Source: Rhodopirellula baltica SH 1 (lineage in GTDB: Bacteria > Planctomycetota > Planctomycetia > Pirellulales > Pirellulaceae). Taken from it: a stretch of 64,000 nt of DNA. Made by a program: the position numbers and the translations under genes. Shown piece by piece: positions 56,610-64,000 of the stretch. How positions within the stretch are numbered: position 1 is the stretch's first letter; each line of letters starts with the position of its first letter. The notes below the pieces were generated by a model that worked only from the letters and a program-made list of their open reading frames with translations, did not search any database and was not told where the DNA came from. Location of the stretch: assembly GCF_000196115.1 (NCBI RefSeq), contig NC_005027.1, forward strand, positions 3,286,001 through 3,350,000. The letters are read 5' to 3'.

Positions 56610-57374
56610 ATGGACCGCCACTCGCTCAAAATTGCAAAATTGCACGATCACGACACCCACGACTTGGTGATCGCAACTCACGGTTTCCTTTCCAACGGAA
56701 AAAGCCTGGATCCAATCGCGGATTCGCTAACGTCCGCCGGGTATGAAACTTTGGTGTGGGATTACCCCAGCTTGCGCGGTTCGATTTTGTCGCATGCAGG
56801 TTGCCTTACTGCGGTGATTCAGAAAGCCCTCTGCAGACCCGACATCGGACGAATCCACTTCGTTACACACAGCATGGGCGGCATCATTGCGAGAGCGGCC
56901 ATCGCCCAATCTCGCATGGAAACGATCGCGAAAAAGCGTTGTGGCCGATTGCTGATGATGGCACCGCCGAATCGCGGTTCTTGGCTGACAAGATTGCCAC
57001 TCGGGCCGTTCGCGAACCGTTTTCCACAACTCGCGGAACTGTCCGAGAACGAGAGCAGCCTGGTCAACCAGCTACCGCGTCCTCATCGAATTGATGTCGG
57101 CGTGATCGCGGCGCAGAAAGACTGGATCGTTTCTGAGAGTGCGACCCACCTGGACGGGCAAGCCGATCATGCCGTGATTGCGACGTCGCATCAGCGATTG
57201 GTTCAACATCCGCTCGCCATCGAGATGACGCTTCGCTTCCTCGAAGAAGGGAGATTGCGAACGGTTGCCGAAACCGATGCGGCGGCAATGACGATTCCAA
57301 TTCGTCCGCAGACCGAACTGAACGATTCAGTCCACGACGAGCGAACGGCGGGCAATCAACGGCGTGCCGCCTGA
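56610..57374 (+). CDS. Alpha/beta hydrolase (lipase/PGAP1-like)
   Basis: 254 residues from the ATG at 56610; a GTG at 56586 would add eight residues. The oxyanion part IATHGFLSNGKSL, nucleophile Ser in VTHSMGGIIARAA and MAPPNRGSWLTRL match PGAP1/lipase-class hydrolases. The acid is probably in AAQKDWIVS and the His in ADHAVIATSHQRL. It probably hydrolyses a lipid or ester, with unknown substrate. It lies 43 bases after ccoS but has no functional link to the oxidase that I can see. Confidence 0.8.
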   Translation: MDRHSLKIAKLHDHDTHDLVIATHGFLSNGKSLDPIADSLTSAGYETLVWDYPSLRGSILSHAGCLTAVIQKALCRPDIGRIHFVTHSMGGIIARAAIAQSRMETIAKKRCGRLLMMAPPNRGSWLTRLPLGPFANRFPQLAELSENESSLVNQLPRPHRIDVGVIAAQKDWIVSESATHLDGQADHAVIATSHQRLVQHPLAIEMTLRFLEEGRLRTVAETDAAAMTIPIRPQTELNDSVHDERTAGNQRRAA

Positions 57375-57389
57375 CACGCGGCGATCTGA

Positions 57390-58547
57390 CTACTGCTTGA
57401 CGGCTTTCACTTCCGCGGACGGCTTGGGAACCGCGAAAAACGTGTTGGCACGGCGGACGCTATCAGGGTCCACTTTTTCAAGCTCTTCGATTGCTTCGGC
57501 GGCCTCTGGCTTTGGGCAGGCTCGAAGGTAATTGACCGCGGGCACTCGCACCCAGTTGTTCTCCGCGTCAGCGTCCAAGAACAACTGCTTGATACGATCG
57601 ATTTGGCTCCAATCTTTCCAACGAGCCAAATCGGGAATCACCAAGTCAGCCAGGTCAGGCCGGTCGAGAATGTGGTGCAGCGATTGAACCAAGGCACTGC
57701 GAGCAATCACGCCGCCCTCACTGCCGTGAAACCGGACCGCCATGATCGCGGCATAGGTGTCAGCATAGGACGCCTGCTTGTTCTCAAGAAACAGCTCGTC
57801 GATCACTGGCAGGCCCTGCTCTCCCGCAAGAGTCAGGTAGCAAGCGATCAGAGCGTCGAGCCCTGAACGGCTGCTCTTTTGCGTGCTTTTGAGCATCGAT
57901 TCCAGCATCGGCAGGTCTTCTTGATCGCCGCAAATGCCCAACAAAGTCAAATACATGCGTTTGCGGTCGGGCGACATTTCGGGATCTTGAATCCAAGTGA
58001 CCAAGGTATCGTGGTCCAAGGCCGATTTGATCTTTTGAATTTCATCGTAAGGCGTGGATGCAAATTCGTCGTACGCGTCCCGCGACAGCATTGAATCTTC
58101 GTCTTGCAGGTACTCGTAGTAGAACAGCAATCGCTCGGACGGCTCTTTGTCAGCCAGCTGCGTGATCTTTTCCAGATACTTCTCGCTTTTTGGAGTCAGT
58201 GGCAGGCAAGACCATTGCATGTCGCGAGGATCGACTCCGCTGAGCATAAAGCGGCGTCCTTTGGCCACATCGCCGAAATAGACCGCAGTGACCTCTTGAC
58301 CAGCTTCGACGTGTTCGCCGCCCTTGAGCACGGTTTCAATTCGCATTTTTATCTGTCCAGTGTCCGCATTGCGGGTCAGATCGCTCTGCAACGCCGTTGC
58401 GACGACCACCGCGTCCATGACCTCCATCTCTTGCCGCAGCGTTTGAGACACAGCACTGCAGAACGGGCAGGCGGACGCGATTGGACCGGCCACGAGAGTT
58501 CCGAGCACCAACACGCCGACGAGGACACGAGTTTTCAGAGTGGTCAT
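57390..58547 (-). CDS. Exported protein of unknown function with N-terminal CPFC motif
   Basis: 385 residues. A signal peptide (VLVGVLVLGTLVAGPIASA) ends just before CPFCSAVSQTLRQEMEVMD, so the CPFC is at the mature N-terminus and could be a redox or metal site. A beta domain follows (DAVVVATAL, KMRIETVLKGGEHVEAGQEVTAVYFGD), then a helical region (about 180-360) that looks HEAT-like. No family name is recognised. It converges with the hydrolase gene. Confidence 0.75.
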   Translation of the reverse strand: MTTLKTRVLVGVLVLGTLVAGPIASACPFCSAVSQTLRQEMEVMDAVVVATALQSDLTRNADTGQIKMRIETVLKGGEHVEAGQEVTAVYFGDVAKGRRFMLSGVDPRDMQWSCLPLTPKSEKYLEKITQLADKEPSERLLFYYEYLQDEDSMLSRDAYDEFASTPYDEIQKIKSALDHDTLVTWIQDPEMSPDRKRMYLTLLGICGDQEDLPMLESMLKSTQKSSRSGLDALIACYLTLAGEQGLPVIDELFLENKQASYADTYAAIMAVRFHGSEGGVIARSALVQSLHHILDRPDLADLVIPDLARWKDWSQIDRIKQLFLDADAENNWVRVPAVNYLRACPKPEAAEAIEELEKVDPDSVRRANTFFAVPKPSAEVKAVKQ

Positions 58548-58825
58548 GAATTCACAAAAGGTGGGTGGGTGACTTGCGGGATATCGAGGACATTTTCTGT
58601 CGCCGATGCATCAGAGTCTACGTTTCAGATCGGGCGGTGTTCAGACCGACCCCAACCGAAATTCTAGCACTTGGACCAATAATCGGAAACGAAACGACTC
58701 ATCCTGATCGATGGGTTGTGCCGATAACTCCGATGAAACCAGTGTGGACCACGCCACGCGGGAAAACCACGCGATCAAAAAGATCCATCGCCTAACGCGA
58801 TTCATACCCGGGGGGGAATGTCGGA

Positions 58826-59236
58826 ATGTACCAACGAGCTACCATCTTGGCCGCAGCAGCGGTCGTCTTCATTGTGGGCTTTGCCTGCGATTCTCATCAC
58901 GCCGCCGCTCAGGGCTACGGTGCCCCTGTGGCAATGGGAGCCGGTGGAACCCTTCCCAATGCGATGGGTCAAATGGGCTACCAGGGCCAGCGTGCTTATG
59001 GCCAAAGCTGGGGATCATCCGCCGCCAACACCGATTGGAACCGGATGTACCACTATCCCTATGTCTATTACCCCCAAAACTTCTGGGGCCAGGATTATTA
59101 CAAGAGCAGCGACAGCTTGTATCATCGCTACCCAACGGAAATGAGAATTCCCGTTTACAATAAAAGCTGGCACAACTATTACCCCAGCAATCGCCGGTTC
59201 CACAAAGGGCACCACTTCATTCTTGACACGTTCTAG
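58826..59236 (+). CDS. Small exported Tyr/His-rich protein
   Basis: 136 residues. A signal peptide (ILAAAAVVFIVGFACDSHHAAAQ) with an internal Cys could be a lipobox-like variant but is not convincing. The mature part is Gly/Gln-rich and then Tyr/His-rich (WNRMYHYPYVYYPQNFWGQDYY, shown here only as a guide to composition). It ends RRFHKGHHFILDTF. It looks like a structural or secreted planctomycete protein of unknown function. A G-rich stretch before the ATG may act as ribosome site. The next gene overlaps its end by 14 bases. Confidence 0.7.
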   Translation: MYQRATILAAAAVVFIVGFACDSHHAAAQGYGAPVAMGAGGTLPNAMGQMGYQGQRAYGQSWGSSAANTDWNRMYHYPYVYYPQNFWGQDYYKSSDSLYHRYPTEMRIPVYNKSWHNYYPSNRRFHKGHHFILDTF

Positions 59237-60725
59237 TCGACCGTCACGCCCCAGATCGCTCATCAAACAGCTCGATGCATCCACCGCACGCGTGTGGATC
59301 ATCGATGCTGCCGGTGACCTGATTCACCTTTCGCCCTCAATGGCGGAGTGGCTGGGGGAATCCACCGAGACGGACGAGTCACAAACGGTCCAGACGATGT
59401 CCGACCAATGGGTCGACGCGCTGCGTCCCGATCCATCGATCCGTATTAGAGGTCACCAAACCCGACGGATCACTCTTTCAGACCATATTGGCGATTCAAA
59501 GGGTGTCGGCGATCGAGAGGGTGTCGGCGAGAGTCGCACCAGCGATGAAGCGTTGACCGCGGTCGCCCATTGGGTATCACTCGGCGACAGCGGCTACACG
59601 ATTGGCTGCGTTGGTGAATTTCTTCGTGATAGCGAAGTGCCGCTTTCCGACTGGCTGGGTGAAGGCGGACTGCGTCAGGAGTCGCTGCTTCGCGAATTGA
59701 TTGCCAAGCATCAAACCTCCAATGCCCGCACCGCGGACATTTTGCTGGCGGGAGAATCCGACGCCGCGGAGTTGCTGCGTCGACGCGTGACCACCGCAAC
59801 TTCGATGCGATGTCATCTTGGTCTGTTCACGCCAACCAATTCGAGCAGTCGTGAACTGGCGTTGCGACTTCACGACGCGTCCGCACCTGGCGAATCACTC
59901 ACGATCGTCGACGGAGCCTTGATGGATGCCGAGCTTTTGGAAGCTTACGCTGCTCCGGCGATCCAATCGATCAACCAACACGATTCCCATCGCAGCAACG
60001 CGACGCTGCTGATCGAACGTCTGGATGAAATGCCCGACGATGCCCAAGTCAAATTAAGTCAGTGGGTGGAAGTGTTTGGCGACCACCTTCGTCTCATCGG
60101 CATGCTTGATCCTGCGCGTGTCGTGGAGAACCATTTGCATCGCGGCGAACCCGATGATCCTTTGGATGCGCAAATTGCTGAACTGACTCATATGCCGCAA
60201 GCGGTCACGGGCATCGCTAAGCCATTGATGAACCTGATGCGTGCCATGCCAATCACGATCCCTCGATTGAAGGATCGTCGCGAGGACATCCCGACGTTGG
60301 CAACGGCGTTGCTTCGGGAGGCTCATCGATCTGGCCAACCGCAGAAGCGAATGTCCGACTCTGATCTGCCCCGCTTGGGTCGCGACGCGATGGACGCGTT
60401 GACACTGTATCCCTGGCCGAATGATTTTGATGAACTTGCCGAAGCGATGGGCTCTGCACTTGGTCGCGTTGTGGGAGATCGAATCGGGCGTGATCACCTG
60501 CCCCTGGTCATTCGTTCCTATCGAGTCGGCCCTCGAACCGAATCGGAACAAGAACCCGAAAGAATCGAAAACAACTTCCGGATCGATTCACTGGACGAGG
60601 CTGTTCAGAAGTATGAACGAGAATTGATCGAACGAGCGATGGAAGCGTCGCAAGGCAACAAGGCCGAAGCGGCTCGCCGTTTGGGAATCAGCCGTGCTCG
60701 ATTGCTGCGAAAGCTGGACGGATGA
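59223..60725 (+). CDS. Degenerate bacterial enhancer-binding-like protein with Fis-type HTH
   Basis: 500 residues, TTG start at 59223. The N-terminus (about 20-150) looks like a PAS-type sensor (ARVWIIDAAGDLIHLSPSMAEWLG), interrupted by a Gly/Asp-rich repeat (GDSKGVGDREGVGES). The middle (about 180-380) has the shape of a sigma-54 activator AAA+ domain: ATLLIERLDEMPDDAQVKLSQWV and IPRLKDRREDIPTLATALL. It lacks a Walker A motif and the GAFTGA loop, so it is unlikely to hydrolyse ATP or contact sigma-54. The C-terminal Fis HTH (NKAEAARRLGISRARLLRKL) is intact. It is likely a DNA-binding regulator that has lost activator function. Confidence 0.8.
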   Translation: MTRSSRPSRPRSLIKQLDASTARVWIIDAAGDLIHLSPSMAEWLGESTETDESQTVQTMSDQWVDALRPDPSIRIRGHQTRRITLSDHIGDSKGVGDREGVGESRTSDEALTAVAHWVSLGDSGYTIGCVGEFLRDSEVPLSDWLGEGGLRQESLLRELIAKHQTSNARTADILLAGESDAAELLRRRVTTATSMRCHLGLFTPTNSSSRELALRLHDASAPGESLTIVDGALMDAELLEAYAAPAIQSINQHDSHRSNATLLIERLDEMPDDAQVKLSQWVEVFGDHLRLIGMLDPARVVENHLHRGEPDDPLDAQIAELTHMPQAVTGIAKPLMNLMRAMPITIPRLKDRREDIPTLATALLREAHRSGQPQKRMSDSDLPRLGRDAMDALTLYPWPNDFDELAEAMGSALGRVVGDRIGRDHLPLVIRSYRVGPRTESEQEPERIENNFRIDSLDEAVQKYERELIERAMEASQGNKAEAARRLGISRARLLRKLDG

Positions 60726-61120
60726 ATGCCGTGCAGATCAAACTTTGGGTGACCGGCCCCGAGTCCGAACGCTGGTTCGATGCCGTGAGGGTGTTGTGGA
60801 GCACTGATTTCCACCCGGAATCATTTACCTCGCTCGACGATATTCCGATTCGCAAACGCAATCTTCGGTCCTCGCAACCGGCCACCGCCGAAGTCGTTTT
60901 GTGGGCCGGCGACCAAAATGGGATCCACGAACTGATCCAGTGGCTCCACTCTCGATCAACTCAGCCCGGCAATCGCCTTTACATTGCGGCGGGTCAATGG
61001 TCCGATGCCGAACGTTCGGTACTGCAACGATTTGGCGTTCGTCTGATTGTTGCCGAGTTGACCGACCTGATCGCTGTTGAGCACGTTGTGCGAGAGTGGT
61101 CGCTTCGCATCTCACATTGA
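60722..61120 (+). CDS. Hypothetical protein cotranslated with Fis-like regulator
   Basis: 132 residues, starting with an ATGA overlap with the regulator gene. The sequence alternates strands and helices (IKLWVTGPESERWFDAVRVL, AEVVLWAGDQNGIHELIQWL, NRLYIAAGQWSDAERSVLQRF), suggesting a small Rossmann-like or receiver-like fold without the usual acidic pocket. No family is recognised. It may be a partner of the regulator. Confidence 0.7.
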   Translation: MNAVQIKLWVTGPESERWFDAVRVLWSTDFHPESFTSLDDIPIRKRNLRSSQPATAEVVLWAGDQNGIHELIQWLHSRSTQPGNRLYIAAGQWSDAERSVLQRFGVRLIVAELTDLIAVEHVVREWSLRISH

Positions 61121-61142
61121 CCAATTCATCTCGCTCGCATTC

Positions 61143-62357
61143 ATGACTTCCACCAATGAAACGACCGCAACTCGACTGACGGGCGTGGGGCTTTCAGCCG
61201 TTGCCGTGATCGGTCTTCGCGGCCCGCGGGCACTTCAGTGCGTGCAAGATTGTTTCACTCCCGCAACGAATGCTTCATCAAGTTTGTCGGCAGGACAGGT
61301 TCGCTACGGAACGTGGAAGAGCAGCGACGACGGTCCCGGAGAATCAATCGTCCTGACCCCAATGACCGATGGCAGCTTTGAGATTCATGGGCATGGAGGA
61401 GAGGCCGCGGTCAGTGCCATCCTCGCTTCGCTCACCGATCGCGGTGTTGAATCGGTTGAGTCATCGACTTGGCAAAAATCCGCACCGATCTTGTTGTCCG
61501 AAGCGGAACACGTCCTGCAACGCTGTGTGACCAGCCAACAAGCTGCCGTCGCGCTCGATCAAACTCGAGGCCAACTGGCTCAGTGGGGTCAGCATTGGCT
61601 TCAGCGTATCGATGAGGTTTCATCTTCGGACGAGTTGTCAGAAGAAACAGAATCTTTGCTCGCAGCACTTTGCAAGGACGCCCAAACGATCGCGGCGAAC
61701 GGCGAACGTGGAGTCCGCCTAACGGAACCTCGTCGTTTGGTTTTGGCGGGACCACCAAATGTGGGCAAGAGCAGTTTGATGAATCAAATCGTCGGCTTCC
61801 GACGCAGCATCACGCATGACTCCGCGGGCACGACTCGAGACGTTTTGCAATGCGACACCGTGATTGCCGGGGTTCCGGTACGAATGAGCGATACCGCAGG
61901 CATTCGCGAAACGAGCCACCTGACGGAGTCGAGCGTGGCGATCGAACGAGAGGGGATTCGCCGCGCTTCGGTGGCCGTTGAGTCGGCCGATCTGCTGCTG
62001 ATTGTGTGTCAACCGTCGACGCTGATTGATTTGCAAGACTTTCGACGATCCCTGCCGGTCTCGAATAAAACCCATGTTGTGGAAGTGCTCAACAAAGCAG
62101 ACTTGCTGAGCGACAACGCCAAGTCGATCGCTAACGAAATTGAGCATCAAACCATCGCGAGTGAAGATGACGATCCCGGCGTCGGCAAACTAATGAAAAC
62201 GCTCGCCGCACACCTGACCGCAACACTTCCCCCTCGTCATTCACCGGTTCCAATCTGCCAACGACAGCTCGAACTGACGAATCAACTTTGCCAGACAACG
62301 TCATTGAAGAACGCGGCGACTATGTTGCGACAATTGCTAACCGGAGTGGCATCGTGA
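61143..62357 (+). CDS. mnmE: MnmE-like tRNA modification GTPase lacking the C-terminal CxGK
   Basis: 404 residues from MTSTNETTATRL. The N-terminal domain (about 15-120) has the MnmE pattern (VAVIGLRGPRAL, FEIHGHGGEAAVSAIL), then a helical part, then an embedded G domain with GPPNVGKSSLMN, SAGTTRDV, DTAGIRE and LNKADLL. MnmE with MnmG makes the cmnm5 modification of tRNA wobble uridine. The usual terminal C-[ILV]-G-K, whose Cys is important for activity, is absent: the protein ends LRQLLTGVAS, and it is about 50 residues shorter than usual. It is either a divergent true MnmE or a specialised paralogue. It overlaps the methyltransferase gene by GTGA. Confidence 0.85.
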   Translation: MTSTNETTATRLTGVGLSAVAVIGLRGPRALQCVQDCFTPATNASSSLSAGQVRYGTWKSSDDGPGESIVLTPMTDGSFEIHGHGGEAAVSAILASLTDRGVESVESSTWQKSAPILLSEAEHVLQRCVTSQQAAVALDQTRGQLAQWGQHWLQRIDEVSSSDELSEETESLLAALCKDAQTIAANGERGVRLTEPRRLVLAGPPNVGKSSLMNQIVGFRRSITHDSAGTTRDVLQCDTVIAGVPVRMSDTAGIRETSHLTESSVAIEREGIRRASVAVESADLLLIVCQPSTLIDLQDFRRSLPVSNKTHVVEVLNKADLLSDNAKSIANEIEHQTIASEDDDPGVGKLMKTLAAHLTATLPPRHSPVPICQRQLELTNQLCQTTSLKNAATMLRQLLTGVAS

Positions 62358-63616
62358 CCTCGTCATCGGTTGATTTGGAAGTCACGGACGAACTGCGTGA
62401 GGCCATGCGAGATTGCATCGCCGGACGCCTGCATTCGCCGGTGATGCAAACACTGTCCAGTGGAACCAAGGCGATCCTAAAAGACATCGCGGGATTGCAA
62501 ACCCGAGCGATCGCCACGCTTGGTCCACCTAAACGGGAAGGCGAATCATGGTGGGTGACTCGACGAGCGATCCAACAATCCACCACCCTGCGAGTCGCGG
62601 ACTTCAAAGCAACCTGGTTTGGCGATCAGCCGGTTACGGACATTTGCTGTGGCATTGGTGGCGACCTGATCGCTTTGGCCCGTCGGGGCCCAGCCACCGG
62701 GATCGACGCAAGCCAATCGGTTCTCTCGTTCACCGCCGCGAATTTGATCACGGCCGATGTCACCGCGAAGCTGCGTTGTTTGGATGTGATGCAATCGAAA
62801 CCGGCTGAGGTTGCCGATGGCTCGAAATGGATTCACATCGATCCCGACCGAAGAGCCGACAATCAACGACACACTCAACCTGATGCTTGGCTGCCGAGTT
62901 GGGAACGTACCAAGCAGTTGCTTGGTCAGGCCGAAGGTGGTTTGGTAAAGATGGCTCCCGCGACAACGCTTGATTCATCCGTCACACAGTCTTGTCACCT
63001 GATGTGGATCTCATCCGGGGGAAGCGTCCGTGAGCAAACCGCGATCTGGGGCAAACTTCCAACACCACCGAAAATTTCGAGCGATGAACAGGATTGGCAG
63101 GTCGGTGGACGATCCGCAGTCATTCTGAAGCATGACTCTGCTCATCGTTTCGGTTGCAGTTCGGACAACTGGACGGAGTCCGCACCATCCACATCTTCGG
63201 TCGAAAGCTGGATGATCGATCCGGATGGAGCCATTCGCGCAGCGGGACTGACGGACCATTTCGCTCGTCGTCATCACGCCAAAACGTTGGGCGGACCGTC
63301 CGGATTCTTGACCGCCGATTGGAATGAAACGGACGTCGAAAATCCGTCCTCACAAGCATCCATCCGTGAACTTGCCATGTTCGCGAAAATTCGCGATCGA
63401 CTTTCCTGTGACGATCGGGCGCTGCGACGATACTTTCGGAAAGCAAAGTCATATCCAGAAATCATCAAGGTTCGCGGAGTTGACATCGACCCAGCCAAGT
63501 TGGGAAAAAAGCTTCGCGAGTGCGGAGAGACTCCCCTGGCGTTGTGGATCGGCAGGAACGGTAAAAAAACCTACGCGGTTGTGACGAATTTGCCCCAGCA
63601 AGCCCCCACTTTCTAG
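62354..63616 (+). CDS. Class I SAM-dependent methyltransferase with THUMP-like domain
   Basis: 420 residues if the GTG at 62354 is used (four-base overlap with the MnmE-like gene); TTG at 62288 is an alternative with a longer overlap. The SAM site is VTDICCGIGGDLIALARRG, with the acidic GIDASQSVL next. HIDPDRRAD is the motif IV position. The C-terminal part (REMAMFAKIRDRLSCDDRALRRYF-like, ending YPEIIKVRGVDIDPAKLGKKL) matches the THUMP-like domain that follows such methyltransferases. An RNA substrate is plausible and would fit the MnmE-like neighbour. Confidence 0.85.
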   Translation: MTSSSVDLEVTDELREAMRDCIAGRLHSPVMQTLSSGTKAILKDIAGLQTRAIATLGPPKREGESWWVTRRAIQQSTTLRVADFKATWFGDQPVTDICCGIGGDLIALARRGPATGIDASQSVLSFTAANLITADVTAKLRCLDVMQSKPAEVADGSKWIHIDPDRRADNQRHTQPDAWLPSWERTKQLLGQAEGGLVKMAPATTLDSSVTQSCHLMWISSGGSVREQTAIWGKLPTPPKISSDEQDWQVGGRSAVILKHDSAHRFGCSSDNWTESAPSTSSVESWMIDPDGAIRAAGLTDHFARRHHAKTLGGPSGFLTADWNETDVENPSSQASIRELAMFAKIRDRLSCDDRALRRYFRKAKSYPEIIKVRGVDIDPAKLGKKLRECGETPLALWIGRNGKKTYAVVTNLPQQAPTF

Positions 63617-63651
63617 CGGGAAGACTCGGCCCAAATTCCGTTGATCGGTCG

Positions 63652-63682
63652 TTCGCACGAGCAATCGGGTTTCAATTATAGT
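63652..63682 (+). promoter_or_regulatory. Candidate promoter for the zinc-ribbon gene
   Basis: TTCGCA (63652-63657) and TATAGT (63677-63682) lie about 65 bases before the ATG at 63747. The 19-base spacing is slightly long. Confidence 0.4.
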
Positions 63683-63746
63683 GGTGCGGTTGAGATCGAC
63701 TGATCTCGTCTCCTCTCTTCTTCTTCTCGATTCGGACCACGGTGTT

Positions 63747-64000
63747 ATGGGCGTTCGTTTTGCTTGCCATGCGTGTGGGAAGCGACTGAACATCAAGAAC
63801 GAACTCGCCGGACGTCAGGGTGTTTGCCCAGCGTGCTCGGTCCGCTTTCGCATTCCGACAGAAGACCGCCCGCAGTCAATTGCTATCGAAGAAGAATCAT
63901 CAGGCAGCCACCCGGCGGAGGTTTCGGACGAGCAAGATCCGACCGACGTGCTTGATTCATCGGACCAGACCCCCAGCGTCGATGTCGCTGACTCATCGTC
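63747..64000 (+). CDS. Zinc-ribbon protein (partial)
   Basis: Starts MGVRFACHACGKRLNIK and continues past the right edge; 84 residues are visible. CHAC and CPAC, 18 residues apart, form a zinc ribbon of the type found at the N-terminus of many planctomycete membrane and signalling proteins. The remainder seen is acidic and Ser/Asp-rich and probably a linker to later domains. The function cannot be decided from the visible part. Confidence 0.8.
   Translation, partial: MGVRFACHACGKRLNIKNELAGRQGVCPACSVRFRIPTEDRPQSIAIEEESSGSHPAEVSDEQDPTDVLDSSDQTPSVDVADSS

Overview
The window comes from a planctomycete, most likely a Rhodopirellula-like member of the Pirellulaceae. The taxonomic signs are a PSCyt1/PSCyt2/PSD1 cytochrome protein, a giant exported protein with the planctomycete LESLEKRQMMAGD leader motif, a DUF2617-like protein, frequent lack of Shine-Dalgarno sequences, several TTG or GTG starts and -10 boxes of the TATACT/TATAAT type. 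I see no rRNA, tRNA, CRISPR array, insertion sequence or prophage. The region reads as chromosomal core and lineage-specific genes, about 50 in all.

Layout. 1-7502 (minus) is a tightly overlapped run: two different P-loop GTPases, an ExbB/TolQ-like proton channel and a small exported protein, followed by an eight-haem cytochrome c with TPR/HEAT-like repeats that runs off the left edge. 7581-11504 carries galE, a XerD-type recombinase, fabH and an HU-type DNA-binding protein. 11678-16303 is one 1541-residue exported protein joining a thioredoxin-like domain, a cyclophilin and adhesin-type repeats. 16951-26701 has a YbjN-like protein, ahcY, the PSCyt protein, a FloA flotillin with an alpha/beta hydrolase, a HisA-like protein with DUF2617, pabA/trpG and a Nudix hydrolase. 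26914-33265 is an envelope group: GT2 glycosyltransferase, polytopic membrane protein and AsmA-like giant. 33455-42606 holds a LuxR/FixJ-type regulator, an SDR, a CYTH protein, a two-domain ThiE, an SGNH hydrolase and a pair of ABC-2 permeases.

43283-47314 is dnaG-rpoD, with a remarkable spacer holding four perfect inverted repeats. 47711-56566 is a complete cbb3 oxidase locus: fused ccoNO, ccoQ, single-haem ccoP, ccoG, ccoH, a TauE/SafE-like gene, ccoI and ccoS. It covers both the oxidase and its copper and haem assembly factors. 56610-64000 holds two unknown or hydrolase genes and then an overlapping run: small exported protein, degenerate bEBP/Fis-type regulator, unknown protein, MnmE-like GTPase lacking the usual C-terminal CxGK, and a THUMP-like methyltransferase. 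A zinc-ribbon gene runs off the right edge.

The best candidate for an undescribed system is the overlapping GTPase-GTPase-ExbB-exported protein operon at 2043-7502. Next come the rpoD leader palindromes and the MnmE-like/bEBP-like/methyltransferase run.
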